A DNA stretch of 64,000 nt. Origin: an uncultured Lachnospiraceae bacterium. Lineage in GTDB: Bacteria; Bacillota; Clostridia; Lachnospirales; Lachnospiraceae. The stretch is from positions 186,001 through 250,000 of the forward strand of contig CANQEL010000001.1 in NCBI GenBank assembly GCA_947594855.1, given 5' to 3'. The notes under the pieces are model-generated. The model was not told the origin of the DNA and did no database searches. It saw only the letters and a list, made by a program, of their open reading frames with translations. Made by a program: the position numbers and the translations under genes. This document shows, one piece after another, positions 54,582-63,120 of this stretch (positions within the stretch are counted from its first letter, which is position 1; each line of letters begins with the position of its first letter).

Positions 54582-55304
54582 TTATGGCATCGGTGAAGGC
54601 GATGCTTCCGCTGACTGGTTAGCCGCCTCTTCTGCCTCGGCCTGCGCCGCAAGCTCTTTCTGTTTTGCAATATATGTTTCTATATCCTCGCACATATACA
54701 GATTAACTGATATTGTAAGAGAACATGGATTATCATTTATTGAGCTGTTATCATTTAAAGAAAATCCCGTAACCTGCTGTTTTGGCTGCTGTGCCATGCA
54801 CGTATCAATCACACTCTGCAGCTCTTCCCTCTTTCCGCTTAAAGTCATGTTTACCTTAACACAGTATGCGCCGTCAAAACCTTCTGCCTCCGACTGTGTG
54901 GATGTACCTTCCGGCAGGAAAATATCGGTATAGGAATCTACCGATGCATATGTCTCCATATCAGGCATTGTAATCTGAAGATTCTCAACATATGTGTTAT
55001 TTTCAAGGGCTATTCCTGTCATAAGGCGGTCTATGTCCTGACTTCCCATAATCGGATAATAAGTACTGCCGAGTATGCTGTACTGCTCAAATACTTCATT
55101 TTGTCTGCCAAGCAGTCCCGGATATCCATTAACCTTAACTTCTTTTTCCTGCTTTGCAAGCTGTCCGGCAACGATATCATCACTAAGTTTTTTGCCTTTA
55201 TTTATAAGCGGCATAAGCGCAAAAAATACCAAAAGCACAAATACTACAACTGCCGAGCATACAACAATCAGTTTTTTGTCTCTTTCCGTTACTTCAAGTG
55301 TCAT
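54582..55304 (-). CDS. PilO/GspM-like type IV pilus alignment protein
   Basis: 240 residues from ATG 55304, preceded by GGAGG and overlapping the PilM-N stop by 4 bp (ATGA). One N-terminal transmembrane helix (IVVCSAVVVFVLLVFFALMP), a coiled stretch, then a ferredoxin-like domain (NTYVENLQITMPDMETY ... VKVNMTLSGKREELQSVI), the PilO arrangement. It would pair with the PilN part of the upstream protein across the membrane. Confidence 0.75.
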   Translation of the reverse strand: MTLEVTERDKKLIVVCSAVVVFVLLVFFALMPLINKGKKLSDDIVAGQLAKQEKEVKVNGYPGLLGRQNEVFEQYSILGSTYYPIMGSQDIDRLMTGIALENNTYVENLQITMPDMETYASVDSYTDIFLPEGTSTQSEAEGFDGAYCVKVNMTLSGKREELQSVIDTCMAQQPKQQVTGFSLNDNSSINDNPCSLTISVNLYMCEDIETYIAKQKELAAQAEAEEAANQSAEASPSPMP

Positions 55305-56773
55305 TGTGCCGCCTCCTCTCCGGGCGCCATTACACATGAAACATTTACGTTCCATGTGCCCCCGCTGTCCTGTGCGTATCCGGTATAATCAACAGATGCA
55401 AATACTTCCTGTAATGTAAGCCTGTCTATGAATTTATTTATCTGCTCTACATTTCCCGCTTTTGCCTGAAGGCTGAGAACTCCGCTTCCTGAATCATATC
55501 CGCTGACATTTGCCGTAACAAGCCCTTCCGCGCACTGCTTTACTATTGCTTCAGTAGTGCTGTTTACTACCGGATATGTGCGAAGTACATTTGTAAGTCC
55601 CGTAAGTCCGCCGGTTATTCCCTGCGCCGCATTAATATTGTCATTCAGTACGTCATACTCTGCACAGGTCTTTATTACCAAAGGGTCATTATTATAATCA
55701 TTAAGCAATTTAAGTTTATGTGAAAGATACATATTTCTTCCAAACAGCGCGGCTGATATAACTGCAAGTATTCCGCACACAACTGCTGCCGGCACAATAA
55801 GTTTCTTTCTGTTTTTTCTCGCCTCAAGCTCTTCCTCGGTATATTTAATACGCGAAATAATATTTACTTCGTCATCTGCTTTTATAAGTCCGCCGACAGC
55901 AAGAGCATTTTTTGAAAACAGTTCATCCGTATTCTGTTTTTTATCGACTGTTATCCTGTTTCCGCCCGTCAGAGGTTCGGTAACAAGCTCCGGATTGATG
56001 TTCCTGATACCGTCTTCATATATTTCCATGTCCTCGCCGGTAATACCTGCGATAAATACATGTGTTATAAGTCCATCTATATTCTGTGTCTTGGCAAACT
56101 GGGTTATGTTCGTAACTGCCCGTGCAATCTCAACCACATATGCAGGGGTACCCGGTTCGGCAAACAGCCTTTTTCTGCTTGAGGTTTCAATGCCGCCATT
56201 GTAATAAAGTATACTGGTAAGATTCATGTCTTCAACGAACTGTATTATACATGTTTTGTCTTTTATCGGGCTTAACATGTCAATCATACGGTTCATTGAA
56301 GCATTTACGCTTTCAATACCGGTAAGGTGTATCCCAAGCTTTTTAAACAGGGAAATAAACTGTTCTGCGTAATTCCTTGGAGTCGCCATTGCAGTTATAA
56401 GGTCTATTTTGCCTTTTGTAACCTTTTTAAGCCGGAAATAACCGAATACAGGACTTTCCATATTCTCCACACCCGTAAATTCACGTCTGATGTATTCCAG
56501 CTTTTTTCCTTCGCTCATTTGCGGCACCTGCATATTCCTTGTATGGAACTGCGTGCTGTCAAGCACAAGATTTACCTCTTTTTTGGGGAGCTTATAAGCA
56601 TCCCACAATCCGCTTATAAGTTCACCAAGCGCGGCTTCGTCTACTATAGTACCGTTTATGATAGTTCCTTTATTGTCAACAGTTTCATACGCCTGCTTTA
56701 TGTGCAGACGGTTTCCTGACATACTGCCTTCAACTACCCTTATATATTTGTTTCCAAGATATACTGTAAGCAT
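55301..56773 (-). CDS. pilM: PilM-PilN fusion protein of the type IV pilus
   Basis: 490 residues. Residues 1-~330 form the actin-like PilM (MLTVYLGNKYIRVVEGSMSG, TGIESVNASMNRMIDML). A transmembrane helix (IVPAAVVCGILAVISAALF, ~345) and a ~130-residue periplasm-side-type domain like PilN (KAGNVEQINKFIDRLTLQE) complete it. In most bacteria PilM binds the short N-terminal tail of a separate PilN; here both are one chain. The downstream PilO-like gene overlaps by ATGA. Confidence 0.8.
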   Translation of the reverse strand: MLTVYLGNKYIRVVEGSMSGNRLHIKQAYETVDNKGTIINGTIVDEAALGELISGLWDAYKLPKKEVNLVLDSTQFHTRNMQVPQMSEGKKLEYIRREFTGVENMESPVFGYFRLKKVTKGKIDLITAMATPRNYAEQFISLFKKLGIHLTGIESVNASMNRMIDMLSPIKDKTCIIQFVEDMNLTSILYYNGGIETSSRKRLFAEPGTPAYVVEIARAVTNITQFAKTQNIDGLITHVFIAGITGEDMEIYEDGIRNINPELVTEPLTGGNRITVDKKQNTDELFSKNALAVGGLIKADDEVNIISRIKYTEEELEARKNRKKLIVPAAVVCGILAVISAALFGRNMYLSHKLKLLNDYNNDPLVIKTCAEYDVLNDNINAAQGITGGLTGLTNVLRTYPVVNSTTEAIVKQCAEGLVTANVSGYDSGSGVLSLQAKAGNVEQINKFIDRLTLQEVFASVDYTGYAQDSGGTWNVNVSCVMAPGEEAAQ

Positions 56774-56793
56774 ATTTCTGCTTCTCCTTTTTA

Positions 56794-57990
56794 TTACATT
56801 CCCCCGATAGCGCTGTAGGAACCATACATTGCACTAAGTACCGATACAAGTACAAATGCAACTATAATACCCATTATTATGAGCATAAGCGGCTCTACGT
56901 AAGAAACAAGTTTTGATATTGCTATGTCTGCATCATATTCAAGCGAATCTGCAGTTGAACGGAGCATATTGTCAAGCTGTCCTGTTTCTTCCCCTACACG
57001 TATTGAGTCAGTCATTTTATGTACAAATCCATCCGCCATATCAAGTCCGTCGCTAAGATTGTTTCCTGCGCGCACGAATGGGATGATTTTGTCAAACTGG
57101 TCATCCATATAGTCGTTACCAATGGTTTTTCTTGCTATCTGCAGACATGATACAACAGGTATGCCCGCTGCATAAAGCGAACTTAGTGTCCTTGCAAATC
57201 TTGAAGTACAGATTGTTTTGTTTAACTTACCGAACATAGGTACCTTTATTTTTGCCCTTGACCATACAACCCTTGCTTTTCTGTTCATAAGAATTGCCTT
57301 AATCAGTACTACAAGAAGCACTGCGCCTATAATTACGCCTATCCAGTAATCCTGTATAAAATTACTGAATCCCATAAGTATACGCGTACTTGCCGGAAGT
57401 TCCGGCATCATGTTAAACAGGTCTGCAAACTGCGGAAGTATGTACTTGGTTATTATAATAATTACTCCAAGAATCATTACTCCAAGAATCTTCGGGTAGG
57501 TCATTGAACTTGAAAGCTTAGCTTCAAGCCTGTGTGTCTTTTCGTAATGCTCTGCCATCTGCATTGTTACCTGGTCAATATTACCGCTGCTTTCTGCTGA
57601 ACGGTACATATATATCATAAGTGTCGGAAATGCGCCATTCTGCGCTTCCATTGCATCCGACAATGGTATTCCCTGACGCAGCTGTTTTAATATGTCGTTG
57701 TATATTGCCCTTTCTTTTGGCTTTACAGATTCTCCCGCAGCAATAATATTTATTGCTCGTACAAGCGTAACGCCGGCAGAAATAAGCGTGCTCAGCTGTC
57801 TTGAAAAATCTGCAAGCACTTTGGGCTTTAACTGTCTTGAAAATCTGTTTCTGCCTGTTTCCTTTGCAGATATCAGAAAAGCATCCTGCTCATGCAGACG
57901 CTGATGAAGTTCAGTCTCGTCTGCTGCATTCATTACGCCTTTTATACGTTTTCCTTTCTTATCTGTGGCTTTGTATTTGTATTGCGCCAT
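56794..57990 (-). CDS. pilC: Type IV pilus platform protein PilC (GspF family)
   Basis: 398 residues with two GspF domains (FSRQLSTLISAGVTLVRAIN and FARTLSSLYAAGIPVVSCLQ) and three hydrophobic segments; the C-terminal LMLIIMGIIVAFVLVSVLSA is the usual last helix. It begins MAQYKYKATDKKGKRIKG, the standard family start. It is the inner-membrane platform for the PilB and PilT motors. Confidence 0.95.
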   Translation of the reverse strand: MAQYKYKATDKKGKRIKGVMNAADETELHQRLHEQDAFLISAKETGRNRFSRQLKPKVLADFSRQLSTLISAGVTLVRAINIIAAGESVKPKERAIYNDILKQLRQGIPLSDAMEAQNGAFPTLMIYMYRSAESSGNIDQVTMQMAEHYEKTHRLEAKLSSSMTYPKILGVMILGVIIIITKYILPQFADLFNMMPELPASTRILMGFSNFIQDYWIGVIIGAVLLVVLIKAILMNRKARVVWSRAKIKVPMFGKLNKTICTSRFARTLSSLYAAGIPVVSCLQIARKTIGNDYMDDQFDKIIPFVRAGNNLSDGLDMADGFVHKMTDSIRVGEETGQLDNMLRSTADSLEYDADIAISKLVSYVEPLMLIIMGIIVAFVLVSVLSAMYGSYSAIGGM

Positions 57991-58003
57991 TTATATATCT
58001 CCT

Positions 58004-58813
58004 TTAGAACTGTAAAAATCCCATATACCATCCTACAAGCGCTTCTCCGAAAAATATCGCAAGCGCCATACCTGCACAGAGAAACGGTCCAAATGCAAAA
58101 TGTTCTTTTCTCCCTTTTTTCTTAGTTATGAGCAGCAGGATTCCCCACAGTCCTCCTGTAAGCAAAGCCAGTACCGCAGCTACAACCGTAAGTTTCCAAC
58201 CAAGGAACAGCCCTCCTGCCATCATTAACTTGATATCGCCTCCGCCAAACGCTCCCGGAAGCGCAAGCGCCATTATTAGCATCGGCATGCTTATACATAA
58301 CATTCCTATTATCCTTGAGGCAAGTTTTACGCCTGTTACCGTATATTCATTTGCTCCGTGTAATATGGCTGCGCTTATTATAAATGATATTACTGCCAGA
58401 ACTGCTATTGCTATATGGCATCCGTCAGGTATTTCCATTGTATCTATATCTGTCCATGTAACTACCATTAGTATGCTTATAAATGCGAATACAACAACCC
58501 CTTCTATCGGAGCATCCTGAAAATGCCATGCACATATTACTGCTATAATTCCACCCGCAATTTCAATAAGCGTATCTCTTATTCCTATTTTTTCTTTGCA
58601 GTACCTGCATTTTCCCCTAAGCGCCATATAACTTAATACCGGTACAAGGTCCCATGCTTTCAATGTGTGGCCGCACGCCGGGCAGATTGAACGTCCTTTT
58701 ATGAAGTTCATCTTCTTTGGCGCTCTGTATATTATGACATTCAAAAATGAATATATACAACTTCCCAAAATAAACAAAAGAACCCAAATTGTGATGCTCA
58801 TTATTTTCTCCAT
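58004..58813 (-). CDS. pilD: Prepilin peptidase/N-methyltransferase PilD
   Basis: 269 residues. N-terminal zinc cysteines CPACGHTLKAWD and KCRYCKEKIG, catalytic Asp motifs WTDIDTMEIPD and GGGDIKLMM. It cuts and methylates prepilins in the membrane, including the 158-residue pilin, the three minor prepilins and the giant prepilin-like protein. The GGGAGGAA site precedes the ATG. It follows a terminator (58871-58913), so the pil machinery may depend on read-through or a weak local promoter. Confidence 0.95.
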   Translation of the reverse strand: MEKIMSITIWVLLFILGSCIYSFLNVIIYRAPKKMNFIKGRSICPACGHTLKAWDLVPVLSYMALRGKCRYCKEKIGIRDTLIEIAGGIIAVICAWHFQDAPIEGVVVFAFISILMVVTWTDIDTMEIPDGCHIAIAVLAVISFIISAAILHGANEYTVTGVKLASRIIGMLCISMPMLIMALALPGAFGGGDIKLMMAGGLFLGWKLTVVAAVLALLTGGLWGILLLITKKKGRKEHFAFGPFLCAGMALAIFFGEALVGWYMGFLQF

Positions 58814-58870
58814 TTGGTATTCCTCCCGTATATTTTTGTTTGGATTTTTTTGTTTATTCCGGATTTTGAC

Positions 58871-58913
58871 TAAAAAAGGATTCCCTTTGGCTATAATGCC
58901 AAACGAATCCTCC
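58871..58913 (-). terminator. Terminator/attenuator between the pilin transcript and pilD
   Basis: Minus strand: stem AGGATTC/GAATCCT (58877-58883, 58905-58911) continuing into TTTGGC/GCCAAA, followed by TTTTTTAG. It separates the highly expressed pilin pair from the machinery genes. Confidence 0.8.
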
Positions 58914-58921
58914 TTTCCGGT

Positions 58922-59371
58922 TTACCCCTCATATACATGCGTCTTCCGGTATATAGTCCACTCCCCGGTTTCTGCGCCTTCTTCTTTTTCATATTTTATG
59001 AGATATCTTTTTTCTGTGTATGTCATGCTCATTACACTTCCGCTTTCTCGATCCCATGCTGTAAGTTTTATCTCTCCTTCGGCCCCGGAATAGGATTTTA
59101 TCTGCGCTTCCGCTTCTTCCGACAACCCACTGGGCCTTGAGTTGTCGAGAAACGGTATTTGTTGTCCGTCTAACATGACGGATAATAATTCTGAATTCAG
59201 TTGTACATTTTTTGCATTTCTGAATACGGTGTGCATCTCTATCGATGCTGTCCAGTACCATAGCAGCGGTGCAAGAACTGCTATGCAAATTACTATTGTT
59301 ATTATTGCTACCTTTACTACTCTTTTGAATTGGTTAACCCTGGCCAGAGTTTCATAATCACGTGTTTTCAT
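58922..59371 (-). CDS. Membrane-anchored protein of unknown function, co-transcribed with the major pilin
   Basis: 149 residues: basic N-terminus, one helix (VAIITIVICIAVLAPLLWYW), and an extracytoplasmic ~110-residue beta-rich domain (TEKRYLIKYEKEEGAETGEW). It has no prepilin cleavage motif. It lies 52 bp after the major pilin gene and just before a terminator, so it belongs to the pilin transcript. No family recognised; a pilin-specific accessory is a reasonable guess. Confidence 0.65.
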   Translation of the reverse strand: MKTRDYETLARVNQFKRVVKVAIITIVICIAVLAPLLWYWTASIEMHTVFRNAKNVQLNSELLSVMLDGQQIPFLDNSRPSGLSEEAEAQIKSYSGAEGEIKLTAWDRESGSVMSMTYTEKRYLIKYEKEEGAETGEWTIYRKTHVYEG

Positions 59372-59423
59372 TTGTTTTTATGTCTCCTTTCAGGGGTGAG
59401 ATAAAAGTTAAAATTCAGTTAGT

Positions 59424-59900
59424 TTATTCTTTAAATTCTTTACCGTCTACATCAGTCCAACCTTTGCCTGCTTCCCAACTGACAAAATGCTCTGAATCAG
59501 CATAACCAAATGCCATAACAGAACCTTTATCTACAGATACCTTAACTATAGCTCCATCTGCATTAACATCCTTAACAAGCGGCTCTCCTGATGTATATGT
59601 TGTAACATCCGGAATTACTCCCAATGTCAATGTATATTTACCATCAGTAGCTGTCGCTGCAAAATCAGACACAGTTATGCTTGCATTATTTTTTCCATAA
59701 CACTCTGCTTCATAACCCTGTAATTCCGTCAAATATCCTGATGCTTCACTCTGGAATGTCGACTTTCTTGCTTCGTTAATATACCTCATTACATTAGGTA
59801 TAAGTACTGCCGCAAGTATCAGTATTATAACTATTACAACGATAAGTTCTACAAGGGTAAAACCCTTTTTGTTGTTAAGTCTCTCTCTTAACTTTCTCAT
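59424..59900 (-). CDS. Major type IV pilin (PilA-like)
   Basis: 158 residues from ATG 59900 with GGAGG ten bases upstream. Leader MRKLRERLNNKKG, then mature FTLVELIVVIVIILILAAVL with Glu at +5, and a ~110-residue head (TELQGYEAECYGKNN, SWEAGKGWTDVDGKEF) with a single Cys. The in-frame extension to 60068 begins at GTG and has no pilin features, so it is treated as leader RNA. It is first in the pil cluster and has its own near-consensus promoter, consistent with the abundant fibre subunit. Confidence 0.9.
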   Translation of the reverse strand: MRKLRERLNNKKGFTLVELIVVIVIILILAAVLIPNVMRYINEARKSTFQSEASGYLTELQGYEAECYGKNNASITVSDFAATATDGKYTLTLGVIPDVTTYTSGEPLVKDVNADGAIVKVSVDKGSVMAFGYADSEHFVSWEAGKGWTDVDGKEFKE

Positions 59901-60093
59901 AATATTACAACCTCCATTTTCTTTTTTATTATGAATACTCATAACGCGAAAACCGTCAACTAATACAGGCAATAAGTACATTACCGCCTGTATCCGGTTT
60001 TCTTTTGATCCGTCTGCCCATACGGATATTTTTCCGATGCTGCCGCCTGTAATTAGGGAAATCTGCACCTGATTTCAAGGCTACAACTTCTTA
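59901..60093 (-). promoter_or_regulatory. Long structured 5' leader of the major pilin mRNA
   Basis: The predicted start near 60093 leaves ~190 nt before the ATG. It can form ATCCGT/ACGGAT (hairpin near 60008-60028) and a nested hairpin AAAACCG...ACAGGC/GCCTGT...CGGTTTT (59948-60001). ACAGGCGG occurs twice. Clostridial pilin genes are sometimes under c-di-GMP riboswitches, but this sequence does not match the class I or II consensus I know, so it is only a candidate regulator RNA. Confidence 0.4.
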
Positions 60094-60099
60094 TAATAT

Positions 60100-60128
60100 A
60101 TAATATAATATTTTACTGATTTTGTCAA
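60100..60128 (-). promoter_or_regulatory. Near-consensus sigma-A promoter of the major pilin
   Basis: Minus strand: -35 TTGACA (60123-60128), 17-bp spacer, -10 TATTAT (60100-60105). Confidence 0.75.
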
Positions 60129-60215
60129 AAGTTTTCTTAAATTTTTTATATATTTTTTCTTTTCTTGATTATGGGGAAATATATGGATTTTTATTATTTT
60201 ATTTGCAGCTACTAA

Positions 60216-60359
60216 TTAAACTCCCTGCCCCGTGTCCGGCACTAAGACCGTGTGTCTCCGCCGGCACTTATTTGCGACATGAGTAGCAAATTATGTACCG
60301 CTGCGTGAGGCACCCGAGTGCAAACGTGTCTTATGACGGATATGGGACAGGGAGTTTAA
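60216..60359. repeat. 144-bp structured palindromic element
   Basis: Outer arms 60216-60238 (TTAAACTCCCTG...) and 60337-60359 pair over ~19 of 23 bases. Inner pairings include TAAGAC/GTCTTA and ATTTGC/GCAAAT around a 10-nt loop. It is GC-richer than its surroundings and encodes no protein. It could be a MITE-like repeat, a stable RNA or a complex terminator downstream of the Rpn-family gene. Confidence 0.5.
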
Positions 60360-60387
60360 TGTAATATCCCGCAACATCTATTTTGAA

Positions 60388-61194
60388 CTATTCATTATAA
60401 CTGCCAGGATTCTCCTTTATTTCAAGGACCTGTTCAAGAGTAAGTCCGGAATAAGCGGCAATCTTTTCATATGATAATTCTCCATCCTGTAACATTGCCA
60501 TTGCTGATTTATGTGCGCCCTCTTCCAAGCCACGCTCCAGACCTTCCTCATATTTTTCCTGGTACCTCATCTGTAATGTCATATAAGCCACTCTCCATTT
60601 GTCATCCTTCTTTACGGACTCTACTTCCTTTTCCATCTCCCTTGTATACTCATCTTCCGGCTCGCTGCTGTCTATATAATCAAGCAGCCTTTTTAACTCC
60701 GGCGTCACATCATCCATGGTTCCTTTAGTGTTTAATATAATCTTTACCGTATCATCTCCAAGAACCAGTCCGGGATTCTGCAGACACCTGTTTTCAAAAG
60801 TGTATATATGTCTTCCTTCTTCAAATATATCAAATGTACATACAAAGATTATGAAGCTTCGCTTCAGCTTCTTATAGTCTTCTCCCTTTTTCAGTATGTT
60901 AAGGTCTACCATTCCCTGATAGTATCTTGTTCTCTTCGGTATGTTTTTCGTTTCAGATGCCTGCATGTCTATATCATATATGTTTCCCTCTTCATCCCAT
61001 ACGTATATGTCCAGGCGTATGCCTTTTGCATCTGCCTTAAGGTCTATTGTTTTCTGGTAATTGGGATAATTGATACGCGATATTCTTACACCGAGCACCC
61101 GTTCCAGAAACTGCTTGCAGAATCCGGGTTCCCTCATGACAGCTCCGAACATGAAATCATCCTTTATCTGCAGTTCTTCAAAAGCTTTCTCCAT
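60388..61194 (-). CDS. Rpn-family PD-(D/E)XK nuclease / transposase-like protein
   Basis: 268 residues from ATG 61194 (AAAGGAA site). N-terminal LQIKDDFMFGAVMREPGF, catalytic core IRLDIYVWDEEGNIYDIDMQ with the Asp and Asp-x-Gln pattern, RTRYYQGMVDLNIL, then a charged helical tail and a C-terminal LSYEKIAAYSGLTLEQVLEI motif. Rpn proteins are DNA endonucleases that stimulate recombination; recent work ties them to phage defence. It is a single gene between unrelated operons, unlike the truncated relative at 3931-4398. Confidence 0.85.
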   Translation of the reverse strand: MEKAFEELQIKDDFMFGAVMREPGFCKQFLERVLGVRISRINYPNYQKTIDLKADAKGIRLDIYVWDEEGNIYDIDMQASETKNIPKRTRYYQGMVDLNILKKGEDYKKLKRSFIIFVCTFDIFEEGRHIYTFENRCLQNPGLVLGDDTVKIILNTKGTMDDVTPELKRLLDYIDSSEPEDEYTREMEKEVESVKKDDKWRVAYMTLQMRYQEKYEEGLERGLEEGAHKSAMAMLQDGELSYEKIAAYSGLTLEQVLEIKENPGSYNE

Positions 61195-61465
61195 ATAGTG
61201 ATTCCTTTCTTTTATTATATTACATTTATATGCATATGACAAGCATGATTTTTTGTAAACACATTGAAAAGATACTGATCTTTTACTCTTGCGCTCCTGT
61301 AAATCATTATCCTGATTACGACCGATACGGTCATGTAGTTTTACTTTTGAAAGGCACTGCCATGCCTCGCTCGAAAAAACTGAAATTTCAGATTGTTTAT
61401 TTATTGTAACACAAAGTTAAATGTAATTCAATAACTTTTTTATTAATAATGTAACCTTATTAATA
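61195..61465. other. Intergenic region without a gene
   Basis: Contains a GACCGATACGGTC palindrome (about 61319), also seen in similar form near 3858 beside the other Rpn-family sequence, and the left half of a 12-bp inverted repeat (CACAAAGTTAAA) whose partner lies in the rpe terminator. No coding frame with a ribosome site. Confidence 0.4.
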
Positions 61466-61508
61466 AAATAAAACCATCCTCCACTTTAACTTTGTGAAGA
61501 ATGGTCTT
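61466..61508 (-). terminator. Rho-independent terminator of rpe
   Basis: Minus strand: AAGACCATTCTTCAC pairs with GTGGAGGATGGTTTT across a 9-nt loop, followed by ATTTTATT. Confidence 0.8.
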
Positions 61509-61540
61509 GTACCGGTTAAATATATAACGCTTTCTGATTC

Positions 61541-62215
61541 TTATATGTTCTTATACGATGCAAATGCATTTTTAAAGTTTTTTACATTTTCATAAAGCTC
61601 GCCTTTAAATACGCCCGTTCCTGCAACAATTACATTTACACCGTTATCAAGTACATGTTCAAGGTTAGACAGTTTAATTCCGCCGTCCATTTCAATGTCA
61701 ACATTCAGATTATGTTCATTAATATACTGCCTGATTGCTTTTGCTTTTACAAGAGTGCTTTCTATCAGCTCCTGTCCGCCATAGCCCGGATATACACTCA
61801 TGACAAGTACCATGTATACCCTGTCAAGATAAGGTATAACTGATTCATATGGTGTGTCAGGGCTCAGGCATATTGCAGGTTTTACACCTGCTTTTTCAAT
61901 TTCATCAATAGTTTTATCCATGTCTGAGCAAGCCTCTACATGAACTGTTATTCCATCTGCCCCTGCCTTTGCAAACCTTTCAATATATCTGATTGGTTCT
62001 TCTATCATCAGATGTACATCAAAAAACATATCAGAATATTGTCTTATTGATCTTACTACAGGTATTCCAATAGATATATTTGGAACAAACATTCCATCCA
62101 TAACATCAATATGTACATAATCAGCTTCTGCATTTTTCAGTTTTGCAAGCTCGTCTGCAAGTTTTGCAAAATCAGCTGCAAGTATTGAAGGGGCAAGCTT
62201 GTATTCTGGTTTCAT
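61541..62215 (-). CDS. rpe: Ribulose-phosphate 3-epimerase
   Basis: 224 residues, the family norm. LAPSILAADFAKLADEL at the N-terminus, HIDVMDGMFVPNISIG with the metal-binding residues, MSVYPGYGGQ and the phosphate-binding IEMDGGI and VAGTGVF. It interconverts ribulose 5-phosphate and xylulose 5-phosphate in the pentose phosphate pathway. It follows rsgA by 23 bp in the conserved kinase-rsgA-rpe order of Firmicutes. Confidence 0.97.
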   Translation of the reverse strand: MKPEYKLAPSILAADFAKLADELAKLKNAEADYVHIDVMDGMFVPNISIGIPVVRSIRQYSDMFFDVHLMIEEPIRYIERFAKAGADGITVHVEACSDMDKTIDEIEKAGVKPAICLSPDTPYESVIPYLDRVYMVLVMSVYPGYGGQELIESTLVKAKAIRQYINEHNLNVDIEMDGGIKLSNLEHVLDNGVNVIVAGTGVFKGELYENVKNFKNAFASYKNI

Positions 62216-62238
62216 AGTATATTCTCCTTAATATGTCT

Positions 62239-63117
62239 TTACCATTTCTTTCTGCTGTTTATTTCGTCAAACATAAGAATATAGCTTTCATATCTGCTTT
62301 TTGGTATTATTTTGTCCTCGACTGCTCTTTTTACAGCGCAATCAGGCTCGTTCTTATGGATACATCCCTGAAAACGGCACATATCCTGATATTTATTAAA
62401 CTCTGGAAAATAATATTTTAATTCTCCGGCTTCTATATCCGGAAGTCCTAATGAAGAAAAGCCTGGTGTATCCATCAGATAACTGTCTTTATTTATACAA
62501 AATATCTCTGAATGTCTCGTTGTATGTTTTCCCCTGCCAAGCTTTCTGCTTATATCTCCCGTCTCAGCCTTTGCCTCAGGGTACAACCGGTTCATAACTG
62601 ATGACTTGCCTGTTCCGGATGGTCCGGCAAGCGCCGTGAGTCTGCCGTTAAGCATTTCCCTTAAATCGTCAAACCCTTCACCGGTATGTGCGCATACACC
62701 TATCGCCCGCGCATTGCTATTCTTATATATGCAAATATAATTTTCAATAACAGTTTTATCCACAAGGTCAGTTTTGTTAAAGCATATTATGACCGGAATA
62801 TTCTCATATTCCATACGTATAAGAAAATAATCCAAAAGATACAGGTTAGGCTCCGGTGAGGATGCAGCAAACACAAGCAGCACCTGGTCTATATTAGCTG
62901 CAGCGGGTCTTACAAGGCTGTTTTTTCTTGGCAGTATATCAATAACATTTCCCGTCTTAAGATTATAATCGGTAATATCTATACTTACCATATCACCTAC
63001 AAGAGGCTTTTCATTTCTATTGCGGAAAATTCCCTTTGCCCTACATTCATATATACCATTTTCCGGCACATGCACATAATAAAATCCGCCTATTCCTTTT
63101 ATGATTCTTCCATTCAT
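62239..63117 (-). CDS. rsgA: Ribosome small subunit-dependent GTPase A
   Basis: 292 residues with circularly permuted GTPase motifs: NKTDLVD (G4) before GPSGTGKSSVMNRL (G1) and DTPGFSS (G3). An N-terminal OB fold precedes them and a C-terminal zinc site CRFQGCIHKNEPDC follows. It checks late maturation of the 30S subunit. The start is 3 bp after the kinase stop, so translation is coupled. Confidence 0.97.
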   Translation of the reverse strand: MNGRIIKGIGGFYYVHVPENGIYECRAKGIFRNRNEKPLVGDMVSIDITDYNLKTGNVIDILPRKNSLVRPAAANIDQVLLVFAASSPEPNLYLLDYFLIRMEYENIPVIICFNKTDLVDKTVIENYICIYKNSNARAIGVCAHTGEGFDDLREMLNGRLTALAGPSGTGKSSVMNRLYPEAKAETGDISRKLGRGKHTTRHSEIFCINKDSYLMDTPGFSSLGLPDIEAGELKYYFPEFNKYQDMCRFQGCIHKNEPDCAVKRAVEDKIIPKSRYESYILMFDEINSRKKW

Positions 63118-63120
63118 ATA

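Noticed and set aside
59901-60068. 56-residue N-terminal extension of the major pilin
   Set aside because: It starts at GTG without a ribosome site and would bury the prepilin signal; the ATG at 59900 has GGAGG and gives a canonical leader.
59901-60100. c-di-GMP riboswitch upstream of the major pilin
   Set aside because: The position is right by analogy with other Clostridia, but neither the class I GGGCAAACC/GACGCAAAGCC blocks nor class II motifs are present.
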